Below the pieces are notes generated by a model. The model had not been told where the DNA came from. It saw nothing but the letters and a program-made list of their open reading frames with translations, and ran no database searches. This document shows, piece after piece, positions 17,254-26,373 of a stretch of DNA of 64,000 nt. The stretch is from Neorhizobium huautlense (lineage in GTDB: Bacteria > Pseudomonadota > Alphaproteobacteria > Rhizobiales > Rhizobiaceae). Location of the stretch: the NCBI RefSeq assembly GCF_002968575.1, contig NZ_PVBM01000011.1, positions 62,001 to 126,000 on the forward strand, in the 5' to 3' direction. Each line of letters begins with the position of its first letter. Within the stretch, counting starts at the first letter, position 1. Made by a program: the position numbers and the translations under genes.

Positions 17254-19152
17254 TCAGCTTGCCCGACGCATACGGCCAGCGGGCTTGCCACCCTTTTCCG
17301 CAAACAGTTCGGCAAGCTGCTCGGTCATCGCGCCGGCAAGTTCGTCGGCATCGACGATCGTCACAGCCTTTCGATAATACCGGGTAACGTCGTGGCCGAT
17401 GCCGATCGCCAGCAGTTCAACAGGCGAACGGGTCTCGATCTGCTCAATGACGGCCCGCAAGTGCCGTTCGAGATAATTGCCCGGATTGACCGACAGCGTC
17501 GAATCGTCGACCGGCGCGCCGTCGGAGATCATCATCAGGATCTTGCGCTGCTCCGGACGATGGATCAGGCGTTGGTGCGCCCACATCAGTGCTTCGCCGT
17601 CGATATTCTCCTTGAGCAGCCCCTCGCGCATCATCAGGCCGAGATTACGGCGGGAGCGGCGCCAGGGGGCATCGGCCGACTTGTAGACGATGTGTCGGAG
17701 GTCATTCAAACGCCCGGGCGTGGCGGGTTTTCCGCCTGCCAACCATTTTTCGCGCGACTGACCGCCCTTCCAGGCTTTCGTGGTGAAGCCGAGGATCTCC
17801 ACCTTGACGCCGCAGCGCTCCAGCGTGCGGGCAAGAATGTCCGCGCAGGTTGCTGCGACAGTGATCGGCCGGCCGCGCATCGATCCCGAATTGTCGATGA
17901 CGAGCGAGACAACCGTATCGCGGAACTGGGTATCGCGCTCCTTCTTGAAGGAGAGCGGCTGCATCGGATCGATGATCAGGCGCACGAGGCGCGCCGGATC
18001 GAGGTAACCTTCTTCGAGGTCGAAATCCCAGGAGCGGTTCTGCTGCGCCATCAGACGGCGCTGCAGGCGGTTTGCCAGCCGGCCAACCGCGCCCTGCAGG
18101 TGAGCAAGCTGTTTGTCGAGAAAAGCGCGCAGGCGATCGAGTTCGGCCTCGTCACAAAGCTCCTCGGCCGTGACCTCTTCATCGAATTCCTGGGTGAAGA
18201 TCCTGTAATCGACCTTCTCGTTGAAATCGTCGAAGGGGCTGTTGGGCCGACGTGTTTCGCCGGGAGTTTCCGAGTGTTCGTCGCTGTCTTCCGACATGTC
18301 CTCGTCGGACATTTCGGCGCCGTCCATCTCGCCATCGTCGAGTTCCTCGTCGGCGGCCTCACTCTGCTCGGCGGGAGCGGCATCGGAGCCGGCCTCCTCT
18401 TCGATCTCCTCGTTCTCGGTCTCGCCGCTGCGAGGCTGGTCTTCCTCGCTGGGATTCTCCATTTCCTCCGGCTCGGTGTCCTCGTCCGCGAACTCCTCCG
18501 CCATCTGCATGGAGGTGAGCATGTGACGCACGAGCTTGGCGAAGGCCTGCTGGTCTTCGATGACACCCCTGAGATTGTCGAGATCGCCGGCGGCCTTGTC
18601 CTCTATGAACGGCCGCCAAAGATCGAGCACCTTGCCGGCGCTGGCCGGAGGCTTCACGCCGGTCAGCTTTTCGCGTACCAACATGGCGATAGCCTCACCG
18701 ACGGGCGCGTCTTCCTGACGCTCGATGCCGGAGAAATTCGCCTTTGCATATTTTTCCGTCTGCATGGCACTCAGATTGGCGGCGACACCCGCCATCCTGA
18801 TGGCGCCGATCGATTCCACCCGCGCCTGCTCGACCGCATCGAACACCACGCGCGCATCGGCACCCTGAGGCGCCATGCTGGCATGGACATTCGTGTCGTG
18901 GCAGGCAAGCCGGAGCGCCATGGAGTCGCCAAGGCCGCGGGTCACCGCAAGCTCGTGCGCCGTAGGCCGCTTGGAGATTTCCGGCAGGCGAATGCGCTCG
19001 CCGGCAATGCCCGGCCGCTCGTTGGCGAACGAAACCTCGACCTCGCTGTCGCCGGCGATCGAGCGCACACAGCCGGTAATCGCCCGGCGCAGCGGCTCGG
19101 TATCAACCGGACCGCCGGGCTTGGCTTTCGAATTGTCTCCGCGACCTGCCAT
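17254..19152 (-). CDS. cobT: Cobaltochelatase subunit CobT
   Basis: 632 residues. CobT forms a chaperone-like AAA+ complex with CobS that drives CobN to insert cobalt into hydrogenobyrinate a,c-diamide in aerobic cobalamin synthesis. Visible are the conserved N-terminal domain, a strongly acidic linker around residues 215-305 rich in Glu/Asp, and a C-terminal von Willebrand A domain with the metal-site motif VIDNSGSM near residues 416-423. Directly downstream of cobS. A 917-codon open frame runs on the opposite strand through cobT-cobS and is treated as a shadow. Confidence 0.95.
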   Translation of the reverse strand: MAGRGDNSKAKPGGPVDTEPLRRAITGCVRSIAGDSEVEVSFANERPGIAGERIRLPEISKRPTAHELAVTRGLGDSMALRLACHDTNVHASMAPQGADARVVFDAVEQARVESIGAIRMAGVAANLSAMQTEKYAKANFSGIERQEDAPVGEAIAMLVREKLTGVKPPASAGKVLDLWRPFIEDKAAGDLDNLRGVIEDQQAFAKLVRHMLTSMQMAEEFADEDTEPEEMENPSEEDQPRSGETENEEIEEEAGSDAAPAEQSEAADEELDDGEMDGAEMSDEDMSEDSDEHSETPGETRRPNSPFDDFNEKVDYRIFTQEFDEEVTAEELCDEAELDRLRAFLDKQLAHLQGAVGRLANRLQRRLMAQQNRSWDFDLEEGYLDPARLVRLIIDPMQPLSFKKERDTQFRDTVVSLVIDNSGSMRGRPITVAATCADILARTLERCGVKVEILGFTTKAWKGGQSREKWLAGGKPATPGRLNDLRHIVYKSADAPWRRSRRNLGLMMREGLLKENIDGEALMWAHQRLIHRPEQRKILMMISDGAPVDDSTLSVNPGNYLERHLRAVIEQIETRSPVELLAIGIGHDVTRYYRKAVTIVDADELAGAMTEQLAELFAEKGGKPAGRMRRAS

Positions 19153-19167
19153 GACGTTTTTCCGCGC

Positions 19168-20160
19168 TTACGCTCCAAGAACGATGTTGGCGGCGCTTTC
19201 CTTCAATTCCACGCCGAAGGCCCGCTGGTACTGTTCGGCAACCAGCGTGCGTTCCAGTTCGTCGCACTTGTTGAGGAAGGTGATGCGGAAGGCAAAGGCG
19301 ATATCACCGAAGATCTCGGCGTTTTCAGCCCAGGTGATGACGGTACGCGGGCTCATGACGGTCGAGAGATCGCCGTTTATGAAGGCCGAGCGGGTAAGAT
19401 CGGCAACGCGCACCATCTTGGAGACGGTCTCGCGGCCTTCGGCGGTCGCCCCGAAGCTCTTCACCTTGGCGGCAACGATATCGACTTCCTTCTCGTGCGG
19501 CAGATAGTTCAGCGTGGTCACGATCGACCAGCGGTCCATCTGTGCCTGGTTGATCTGCTGCGTACCGTGATAGAGGCCGGTCGTATCGCCGAGGCCGACC
19601 GTGTTGGCGGTCGCGAAGATGCGGAATGCCGGGTGAGGCCGGATGACGCGGCTCTGGTCGAGCAGGGTCAGGCGGCCGGAGGATTCCAGCACGCGCTGGA
19701 TGACGAACATCACGTCCGGACGGCCAGCGTCGTATTCGTCGAAGACAAGCGCGACATTGTGCTGGTAGGCCCAGGGCAGGATGCCGTCCTTGAATTCCGT
19801 CACCTGCTTGCCGTCCTTCAGGACAATCGCGTCCTTGCCGACGAGATCGATACGGCTGACATGGCTGTCGAGGTTGATGCGCACGCAGGGCCAGTTGAGG
19901 CGGGCGGCGACCTGCTCGATATGGGTCGACTTACCGGTACCGTGAAAGCCGGATACCATGACGCGTCGGTTATGCGCGAAGCCTGCGAGAATGGCGAGGG
20001 TGGTATCGCGGTCGAAAAGATAGTCGGGATCGAGGTCCGGAACGTACGGGTCGCCGTTGCTGTAGGCGGGAACCTTCAAATCGGTATCGATGCCGAAAGC
20101 TTCCCGAACCGAAACGGTGGTATCGGGAAGATTGGAAATGTCTAGATCAATCTTACTCAT
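19168..20160 (-). CDS. cobS: Cobaltochelatase subunit CobS
   Basis: AAA+ ATPase partner of CobT, 330 residues. Walker [10 protein letters not shown] at residues 71-79, Walker B VFDEYD at 139-144, and sensor-like FATANTVG follow the usual order. The start [15 protein letters not shown] matches the family; an extra ATG immediately upstream is equally possible, and far upstream starts would run into the J-domain gene. cobT follows after 15 bp. Confidence 0.95.
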   Translation of the reverse strand: MSKIDLDISNLPDTTVSVREAFGIDTDLKVPAYSNGDPYVPDLDPDYLFDRDTTLAILAGFAHNRRVMVSGFHGTGKSTHIEQVAARLNWPCVRINLDSHVSRIDLVGKDAIVLKDGKQVTEFKDGILPWAYQHNVALVFDEYDAGRPDVMFVIQRVLESSGRLTLLDQSRVIRPHPAFRIFATANTVGLGDTTGLYHGTQQINQAQMDRWSIVTTLNYLPHEKEVDIVAAKVKSFGATAEGRETVSKMVRVADLTRSAFINGDLSTVMSPRTVITWAENAEIFGDIAFAFRITFLNKCDELERTLVAEQYQRAFGVELKESAANIVLGA

Positions 20161-20222
20161 CATCTCTCCAAGGCGCGAGCCGCCGCCCGAGCCGTCGTCC
20201 TCACTGCCATAATTTTTACGGC

Positions 20223-20852
20223 TTAGCAGAAACCCGCCTGCTTCAACAACTGATATGCTTGAATAACGGCGCGAAAACGTTCTTCGGAACCGCGGTCTCC
20301 GCCGTTTGCATCCGGGTGATGCTTCTTGACCAGGTCCTTGTAGCGGCTCTTGATCTCGCTGCCCGTGGCATTGGCCGCCAGGCCCATTGTATCGAAAGCC
20401 TTCGCCTCGAGAGTCTTGAGCTTGCGCCCCTGCGTCTGGAAGCGCGATCCGCCCCCGGCGCGTGCCTGAGATACGAAGCCAAAGGGATCCTTGAACCGCT
20501 GTTGCGCGCCCGGAGCTCCCGAGCGCGCCGTAGTGTGCAGCGGCGCATCCTTGGCAGCCTTGTTGACGCCGACGGTCCAGGTGGGCCGATGGCCGGTGAT
20601 CGCCTCCTTCTGATAACGGGCGATCTCCGTGTCCGAGAGGCCGGAGAAATAATTGTAGCCCTTGTTGTATTCCTTGACGTGCTCGAAGCAGAACAGGAAA
20701 AACTGCCCTTCGGCGTTGCGGCCGACGGGGGCGCGATGGGCACCGGGTTTGTCGCACCCGTCCCATTGGCAAGTCGGTGCCTGGGGAGGCGTGTCCTCCT
20801 CCCTTTTCCGGCGCGTCCGGATACGGTCGAAATATTTGGAGTCGAGTTTCAT
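20223..20852 (-). CDS. J-domain protein with N-terminal zinc-finger-like motif
   Basis: 209 residues from [16 protein letters not shown]. The J domain is at the C-terminus (about residues 150-205) and has the HPD triad H179-P180-D181 ([10 protein letters not shown]), so it should stimulate an Hsp70 ATPase. The N-terminus has C28-x4-C33-x21-C55-x2-H58, a spacing that looks like a metal-binding site, followed by a segment [18 protein letters not shown]. DnaJ proper has the J domain first, so this is a specialised co-chaperone. It lies 62 bp upstream of cobS, same strand; it may help assemble the chelatase, but that is only positional inference. Confidence 0.82.
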   Translation of the reverse strand: MKLDSKYFDRIRTRRKREEDTPPQAPTCQWDGCDKPGAHRAPVGRNAEGQFFLFCFEHVKEYNKGYNYFSGLSDTEIARYQKEAITGHRPTWTVGVNKAAKDAPLHTTARSGAPGAQQRFKDPFGFVSQARAGGGSRFQTQGRKLKTLEAKAFDTMGLAANATGSEIKSRYKDLVKKHHPDANGGDRGSEERFRAVIQAYQLLKQAGFC

Positions 20853-20955
20853 AAGGCCCTCATTATGGGGTGGCGAACAGGGCGCGGCAAGAATTGACAA
20901 AGCGCTTTCTTACTGGTTTGTGGGATGCCCCTCTCGCATCGCAACGGAGCCAACC

Positions 20956-21237
20956 ATGTCCGCCCGAGACCGTATCGAAGCCACGCTTGCCGAACATCTC
21001 GAACCGGAACGGCTGTATGTCATCGATGAAAGCCAGCAGCACGCCGGTCATCAGCCACATTTCACGGGAGCGGAGGGAACTCACATGCGAGTCCGCATCG
21101 TCTCGGGAAAATTTTCAGGATTGAGCCGGATCGATCGGCATCGGATGGTGAATGCGCTTCTGAAGCCTGAACTTGACGCCGGGCTCCACGCCCTCGCGGT
21201 GGAGACAGCCGCACCGGGCGAACCGACCCGCTGGTGA
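20956..21237 (+). CDS. bolA: BolA family protein
   Basis: 93 residues with the BolA fold pattern: DRIEATLAEHLEPERLYVIDES, then HFTGAEGTHMRVRIVSGKFSG with the conserved His residues, and RHRMVNALLKPEL. BolA proteins partner monothiol glutaredoxins to bind or transfer [2Fe-2S] clusters. Divergent from the J-domain gene across 103 bp. The pairing BolA and J-protein recurs in alphaproteobacteria as I recall it. Confidence 0.88.
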   Translation: MSARDRIEATLAEHLEPERLYVIDESQQHAGHQPHFTGAEGTHMRVRIVSGKFSGLSRIDRHRMVNALLKPELDAGLHALAVETAAPGEPTRW

Positions 21238-21261
21238 CGGGTCTTAGATAGGAGCAGGACA

Positions 21262-21285
21262 GCACGCCAGCAAGGGATGGCGTGC
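21262..21285. terminator. Hairpin between convergent bolA and CorC-like gene
   Basis: Stem GCACGCCA (21262-21269) with TGGCGTGC (21278-21285), 8-nt loop. It is placed between two convergent stop codons and could serve both strands, but no T-tract follows on either side. Confidence 0.4.
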
Positions 21286-21294
21286 GGAAAGCCC

Positions 21295-22182
21295 CTACTC
21301 CGCCGGCAGAGTGACGTCTTCCGCCGGCCGTATCCTCAATCTCGTAATCCGGTTCTTCTCCCGCTTCATCACGATGAACCGTTTGCCGTAAAACGTGAAC
21401 GCCTGCCGCTCTTCCGGGATCAGCTTCGATTCGTGGATGACGAGGCCCGCAATCGTCGTCGCTTCCGTGTCGGGGAGGTTCCAGTCGAGCGCGCGATTCA
21501 AGTCGCGGATTGGCACCGAACCATCGACCACGATCGAACCATCCGCCTCCTGGCGCACCCCCTGGATCTCGATGTCGTGCTCGTCGGCGATATCGCCGAC
21601 AATCTCCTCCAGAATATCCTCCAGGGTGACGATCCCCTGCACCTCGCCATATTCATCGACAACCACCGCAAAATGCATCTTGCGACGCAGAAAAGCATTC
21701 AGCTGATCCTTAAGACTCGTGCTGTCAGGCACGAACCATGGCTTCTGCGCAATTTTGACGATTTCGATGCTTTCCGGATGCACATTCTGGTCTGCAAGAG
21801 CACGCAGCAGATCCTTGGCATGCACGACGCCAATGATGTTCTCCGTCGAGTTCCGCCAGACAGGCATGCGGGTATAAGGACTTTCGAGCACCGTGCGCAC
21901 CACTACTTCCGGCGGATCGTCGGCATTGATCGCCCGCATCGCAGTGCGGTGCTTCATGACATCCGAGACCTCCAGTTCTTCGAGTTCGAAGAGGCCGCTC
22001 AAACGGTCGCGGTCCTGACGGTCGAAATTGCGGTCGCGGTGCATCGCGTCGAGTGCCGCATGCAGATCGTCATGCGTGGAGAGCGTGAGGGTTTCCTGTG
22101 AAAGAGAAACGCCGAACGAACGAAGCAGCCCGCGGATCACCGCGTTGACAGCGCGCGAAAGCAGGCCTCCCTTGGATGTCAT
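21295..22182 (-). CDS. CBS-pair/CorC_HlyC domain protein lacking DUF21
   Basis: 295 residues: a short N-terminus, two CBS domains (DVMKHRTAMRAINADDPPEV..., then KPWFVPDSTSLKDQLNAFL...) and a C-terminal CorC_HlyC domain (IQGVRQEADGSIVVDGSVPIRDLNRALDW). Rhizobial relatives as I remember them carry an N-terminal DUF21 membrane domain; here the protein begins MTSKGGLLSRAVNAVIRG, at about the point where that domain ends. The ATG overlaps the aroB stop by 4 bp (ATGA), so it is made from the aroKB message. Without the membrane part, transport is doubtful; it may act like soluble CorC. Confidence 0.82.
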   Translation of the reverse strand: MTSKGGLLSRAVNAVIRGLLRSFGVSLSQETLTLSTHDDLHAALDAMHRDRNFDRQDRDRLSGLFELEELEVSDVMKHRTAMRAINADDPPEVVVRTVLESPYTRMPVWRNSTENIIGVVHAKDLLRALADQNVHPESIEIVKIAQKPWFVPDSTSLKDQLNAFLRRKMHFAVVVDEYGEVQGIVTLEDILEEIVGDIADEHDIEIQGVRQEADGSIVVDGSVPIRDLNRALDWNLPDTEATTIAGLVIHESKLIPEERQAFTFYGKRFIVMKREKNRITRLRIRPAEDVTLPAE

Positions 22183-23321
22183 TTCGGCCGCTTTTCCTCC
22201 AGAAATCCAAGCACCTCGGAAGACGGAACGTCATCCGCAACGAACGACTGGCCGATACCGTGCGTGAGGATGAAAGTAAGCTTGCCGCTCTTGACCTTTT
22301 TGTCCTGCGTGATCGCCTCCAGAAGCCTCTCGGTAGGCGGCAGCTCGCCGGGAATGTCGTTCATCGAGATCGGCAATCCGACGGCTTTCAGGTGTGCAGC
22401 GACGCGCTGGGCATCGTCCGGGCTCGCAAGATTGAGCCGTGCAGAAAACTGGTGCGCCAGAACCATGCCGATTGCCACGCCTTCGCCATGCACCAGTCGG
22501 CTACTGTCATAGTTGGTTGCCGCTTCCAACGCATGCCCGAAGGTGTGGCCAAGGTTGAGAAGGGCGCGCCGGCCGTTCTCGCGCTCGTCTTCCACGACCA
22601 CGTCTGCTTTGGCCTGGCAGCTCGCGGCGATCGCTTCGATCCGCTCTGCGCCGCCGTCAAAAACATGCTTCCAGTTCTTCTCGAGCCAGACGAAGAAGTC
22701 GGGCTTGTCGATCAGCCCGTATTTGGCGACTTCCGCATAACCGGCGCGGAACTCCCGCACCGAAAGCGAATCGAGCGCGGCCGTATCGGCAAGGACAAGG
22801 TCGGGCTGGTGGAAGACGCCGAGCAGGTTCTTGCCATGCCGGGTATTGATGCCGGTCTTGCCCCCTACAGACGAATCCACCTGCGCCAGAAGCGTGGTCG
22901 GGATCTGCACGAAGCGCACGCCCCGCCGCACGATACCGGCGGCAAATCCGGCGAGATCGCCGATCACGCCGCCGCCGAGCGCGATCACCGCATCGTTTCG
23001 TTCGATCCGCGCTGCCAGTACCATGTCGGCGACTGTCGCAAGATGCTCAAGGCTCTTGGTCTTCTCCCCCGCCGGCAATGTCAGCGATACCGCCTCGATG
23101 CCGTCCGTCTGCAGGCTGTCCATCAGCGCTTCCAGATAAAGCGGCGCAACGTGTTCGTCTGTGATGATCGCAGCTTTGCGTCCCCTAAGCCGCGACGTGA
23201 TCTCGCCGCCGGCGCGGCCAATCAAGCCTGGGCCGATCAGGATATCGTAGGCCCGCTCGCCAAGCGGTACGTGCACAACACGCTCCAGAGGACGGTCCGG
23301 AGATCGGGACGACATATTCAT
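22179..23321 (-). CDS. aroB: 3-dehydroquinate synthase
   Basis: Second step of the shikimate pathway: NAD-dependent conversion of DAHP to 3-dehydroquinate. 380 residues; GGGVIGDLAGFAAG, IPTTLLAQVDSSVGGKTGIN and the metal-binding NLGHTFGHALE are intact. Overlaps aroK upstream and the CorC-like gene downstream by 4 bp each (ATGA), so three genes are translationally coupled. A second Met two codons in is an alternative start. Confidence 0.95.
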   Translation of the reverse strand: MNMSSRSPDRPLERVVHVPLGERAYDILIGPGLIGRAGGEITSRLRGRKAAIITDEHVAPLYLEALMDSLQTDGIEAVSLTLPAGEKTKSLEHLATVADMVLAARIERNDAVIALGGGVIGDLAGFAAGIVRRGVRFVQIPTTLLAQVDSSVGGKTGINTRHGKNLLGVFHQPDLVLADTAALDSLSVREFRAGYAEVAKYGLIDKPDFFVWLEKNWKHVFDGGAERIEAIAASCQAKADVVVEDERENGRRALLNLGHTFGHALEAATNYDSSRLVHGEGVAIGMVLAHQFSARLNLASPDDAQRVAAHLKAVGLPISMNDIPGELPPTERLLEAITQDKKVKSGKLTFILTHGIGQSFVADDVPSSEVLGFLEEKRPK

Positions 23322-23920
23322 TGCAACTCACCTTCATTGGGACGCTTGCCGATGGCAACAATGGCGGCAAGCACCGCATTGGCCATCACATCCTTACGGA
23401 CATTCTCCGACCGGACGGTCAGATCCGCCTCTGCATAGATCGGATATCGCTGGTTCATCAAATTCTCGAGCGTCTGCTTCGGGTTCTCGGTCTTGAGCAA
23501 CGGTCGATGATCGCGTTTGTTCACCCGCTCCCACAAAACATCGAGATCGGCTTTCAGCCAGACCGAGATGCCGCCCGCCTTGATCTGTCGTCTGGTATTT
23601 TCGTTGATGAAGGCGCCGCCGCCGGTGGAGATGACGCGTGGCCCATTCCTCAGGAGGCGCTCGATGACCCGCGTTTCCAATGCGCGAAATTCCACCTCCC
23701 CGTAGGCTGCGAAGAGCTCGCTGATCGTCATCCGCGAAACCTTCTCGATCTCCGCATCGGTGTCGATGAACGGAATTGACAGGCTCTGCGCCACCAGCCG
23801 GCCGATCACCGATTTCCCGGCGCCCATAAGGCCGACGAAGATCAGATTGCGCGAACCGAGCACGGCACGCGCCTGTTCGCTGAGTGTCGGGCCGGCGGAG
23901 GTAGCAGCTTCAGTCATCAT
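23318..23920 (-). CDS. aroK: Shikimate kinase
   Basis: Phosphorylates shikimate to shikimate 3-phosphate. The P-loop GLMGAGKS, the substrate-binding FIDTDAEIE and ISTGGGAF, and the lid RDHRPLL are present. About 200 residues, with an N-terminal extension of some 20 residues usual in alphaproteobacteria. The start MMTEAATSAGP was chosen; longer in-frame starts run into the intergenic region and the antisense of xerD. First gene of the aroK-aroB-CorC-like operon. Confidence 0.93.
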   Translation of the reverse strand: MMTEAATSAGPTLSEQARAVLGSRNLIFVGLMGAGKSVIGRLVAQSLSIPFIDTDAEIEKVSRMTISELFAAYGEVEFRALETRVIERLLRNGPRVISTGGGAFINENTRRQIKAGGISVWLKADLDVLWERVNKRDHRPLLKTENPKQTLENLMNQRYPIYAEADLTVRSENVRKDVMANAVLAAIVAIGKRPNEGELQ

Positions 23921-24061
23921 CGTAGTCCGTTTGAAAAACGGTATCGACAAATGCTTGGGCAGCGTCAAGCCATTGCCCCCAAAGACGATGGAGGATTGTT
24001 TGTTCTTGTGGTTCGGTAAACCTTTATCGATATATTGCGTCGCAACGTCACGGAGTTTTCG

Positions 24062-24220
24062 ATGCCCACCCTTTTCCGCTTCCTGTTCGTGCTGGCTGTG
24101 ATTGCGGGCATCGTCTATGGAAGCATGGTGGCGCTTGTGACCCTGGTGGATCCGCGCGAGCGTGATGTCACCGTGCGCATCCCTTCGGAGCGGCTGAATC
24201 CGGCTCCCCCGCAGAAATAG
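24062..24220 (+). CDS. Small single-pass membrane protein
   Basis: 52 residues: MPTLFRFLFVLAVIAGIVYGSMVALVTLV forms one membrane span, followed by a polar tail DPRERDVTVRIPSERLNP. The regular composition, good start context after an open leader and 12-bp spacing to xerD argue that it is real and co-transcribed. I recall short proteins of this kind beside xerD in rhizobia but know no function. Divergent from aroK across 141 bp. Confidence 0.65.
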   Translation: MPTLFRFLFVLAVIAGIVYGSMVALVTLVDPRERDVTVRIPSERLNPAPPQK

Positions 24221-24232
24221 CGAAAGACAGCG

Positions 24233-25177
24233 ATGGTCGATCTCTCCGCCGCCCACATCGAAGCCTTTCTCGAAATGATGAGCGCCGAGAGGGGGGCTGC
24301 CGGCAACACGCTGGCTTCGTATGAACGCGACCTCGAAGACCTCCATTCCTTCCTGGCGGTGATCGGGACTTCTCCGCTGACTGCGGCAAGCAATAACCTC
24401 GCAGCCTATCTCACCCACCTCAGCAAACAGGGTTTTGCTGCATCCTCCCAGGCAAGACGGCTCTCCGCCATGCGGCAATTCTACAAGTTCCTTTATGCGG
24501 AGGGCTTGCGGGGCGATGATCCGACGGCAATCCTCGACGCGCCCAAAAAAGGCCGGACGTTGCCGAAAACGATGGGCGAGGGCGAGGTAACACGGCTGCT
24601 CGAATTTGCGGCCAAGGAGGCAGCCGACCCTGCACCGGATCAGCTTTCCCGCGTCAGAATGCTGGCGCTGCTCGAACTTCTCTATGCCACCGGCATGCGC
24701 GTCAGTGAACTGGTATCGCTGCCGGCAAAAGTCCTGGATCAGGAAGGCCGGTTCCTCATCATCAAGGGAAAAGGCAACAAGGAGCGTCTGGTCCCGCTCT
24801 CCCGCGCCGCCATCGCCGCCCTCAAGACCTATAGCGGTTTCCGCCAGGCCTCCCTCGCAAAGACCGGCAGCAGCCCCTGGCTTTTCCCTTCCGCCGGCAA
24901 GGAAGGCTATCTTCCGCGACAGGTTTTCGCCCGCGATCTCAAGGCGCTCGCCGCGCGGGCGGGACTTAGAGCCGCCGCAATCTCCCCGCATGTGATGCGC
25001 CATGCCTTTGCCAGCCATCTTTTGCAGAACGGAGCGGACCTTCGCGTGGTACAGGAGTTGCTTGGACATTCAGACATTTCCACCACGCAAATCTATACGC
25101 ATGTATTGGAAGAACGGCTGCGCGAACTGGTCGAAACGCATCACCCTCTTGCAAAACAGGCCAAAAACCGGGATTAG
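24233..25177 (+). CDS. xerD: Site-specific tyrosine recombinase XerD
   Basis: Resolves chromosome dimers at dif with XerC and FtsK. 314 residues; the catalytic set is R156, K180, H253, R256, H279 and the nucleophile Y288 (STTQIYTHV). N-terminal SAM-like core-binding domain precedes it. It is housekeeping in location, not phage-associated: the neighbours are accA and aroK. Start [14 protein letters not shown] lies 12 bp after the small membrane protein gene. Confidence 0.93.
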   Translation: MVDLSAAHIEAFLEMMSAERGAAGNTLASYERDLEDLHSFLAVIGTSPLTAASNNLAAYLTHLSKQGFAASSQARRLSAMRQFYKFLYAEGLRGDDPTAILDAPKKGRTLPKTMGEGEVTRLLEFAAKEAADPAPDQLSRVRMLALLELLYATGMRVSELVSLPAKVLDQEGRFLIIKGKGNKERLVPLSRAAIAALKTYSGFRQASLAKTGSSPWLFPSAGKEGYLPRQVFARDLKALAARAGLRAAAISPHVMRHAFASHLLQNGADLRVVQELLGHSDISTTQIYTHVLEERLRELVETHHPLAKQAKNRD

Positions 25178-25239
25178 AGGCGCCAAACCGAAATTGGGGA
25201 CCCTCTTGTTCCCGAGATAACAACCGGAAACCGGATCTC

Positions 25240-26193
25240 ATGCAGACCTATCTCGATTTCGAAAAGCCAATCTCTGACCTCGAGGGAAAAATCCACGAGC
25301 TCAAAAAGCTTGCCGCGGAAGACGAGAGCATCGATACGTCCGAAGAGATCGGAAGGCTCGAAAGCCGGGTCAGGGAAGCGACCAGGGAAATCTACGCCAA
25401 GCTTGGCGCCTGGGAAAAAACACAGGTCGCACGCCATCCGCAGCGCCCTCACTTCGTCGATTACGCCGCAAAGCTGTTTACCGATTTCACGCCGCTTGCG
25501 GGCGATCGCAATTTCGGCGAGGACGCCGCCATCCAGTCCGGCCTTGCCCGATTCAACGGCATACCGGTCGCCGTCATCGGCCAGGAAAAAGGCCATGATA
25601 CCAAGACGCGCCTCAAGCACAATTTCGGCAGCCCTCGCCCGGAAGGTTATCGCAAGGCGATCCGCGTCATGGAAATGGCCGACCGCTTCGGCCTGCCCGT
25701 GATCACGCTGGTGGATACTGCCGGCGCTTATCCGGGGGTCGGCGCCGAAGAACGCGGCCAGGCGGAAGCAATCGCCCGCTCCACCGAGATGTGCCTTGCC
25801 GTCAAGGTTCCGATGATTTCCATCGTTATCGGCGAGGGCGGCTCCGGCGGAGCGATCGCCATCGCCACCGGCAACCGCGTCTACATGCTCGAACATTCGA
25901 TCTATTCGGTCATTTCTCCTGAAGGTGCCGCCTCTATTCTCTGGCGCGATTCGACCCGTGCCCGCGAGGCTGCGACGAACATGAAGATAACCGCCGAAGA
26001 CTTGAAGGCTCTCGGCATCATCGACGAGATCATCCCGGAACCCGTCGGCGGCGCGCATCGCGAGCCCGACACGGTGATTGCAGCAACCGGCAAGGTAATC
26101 GCTTCGGCGCTTCAGGACATGAGCAGGCTTTCGGGCGAGGAATTGAGAGCCGCACGCCGGCAAAAGTTCCTCGATATCGGCCGCAACCTCTGA
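25240..26193 (+). CDS. accA: Acetyl-CoA carboxylase carboxyltransferase subunit alpha
   Basis: 317 residues. With AccD it transfers CO2 from carboxybiotin to acetyl-CoA for fatty acid synthesis. Typical segments: [18 protein letters not shown] at the start, [19 protein letters not shown] (here [17 protein letters not shown]), the oxyanion and CoA region [22 protein letters not shown], and [10 protein letters not shown]. Sixty-two bp after xerD. Confidence 0.95.
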   Translation: MQTYLDFEKPISDLEGKIHELKKLAAEDESIDTSEEIGRLESRVREATREIYAKLGAWEKTQVARHPQRPHFVDYAAKLFTDFTPLAGDRNFGEDAAIQSGLARFNGIPVAVIGQEKGHDTKTRLKHNFGSPRPEGYRKAIRVMEMADRFGLPVITLVDTAGAYPGVGAEERGQAEAIARSTEMCLAVKVPMISIVIGEGGSGGAIAIATGNRVYMLEHSIYSVISPEGAASILWRDSTRAREAATNMKITAEDLKALGIIDEIIPEPVGGAHREPDTVIAATGKVIASALQDMSRLSGEELRAARRQKFLDIGRNL

Positions 26194-26373
26194 TCTGTCG
26201 ACGTTTCTCGCCGAAACAGCCAAATTTAGCCATATTGCTGATAACAGTGAAACTGGGACGGTTTCTCTAGACAGGCGGATCGAAGCGGTTAAGAAGATGT
26301 AAAGCTTACCGCTTTATTGATTGTAGCCAGTACCGAACCCGGTAAACGTTCCAAGTTCATGTGGTCCGTCTCG

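Noticed and set aside
17392..20145. 917-codon open frame on the plus strand across cobT and cobS
   Set aside because: It is wholly antisense to two confidently identified genes and has the composition of a GC-rich shadow (Arg/His/Asp-rich, no domain). CobT and CobS account for the sequence.
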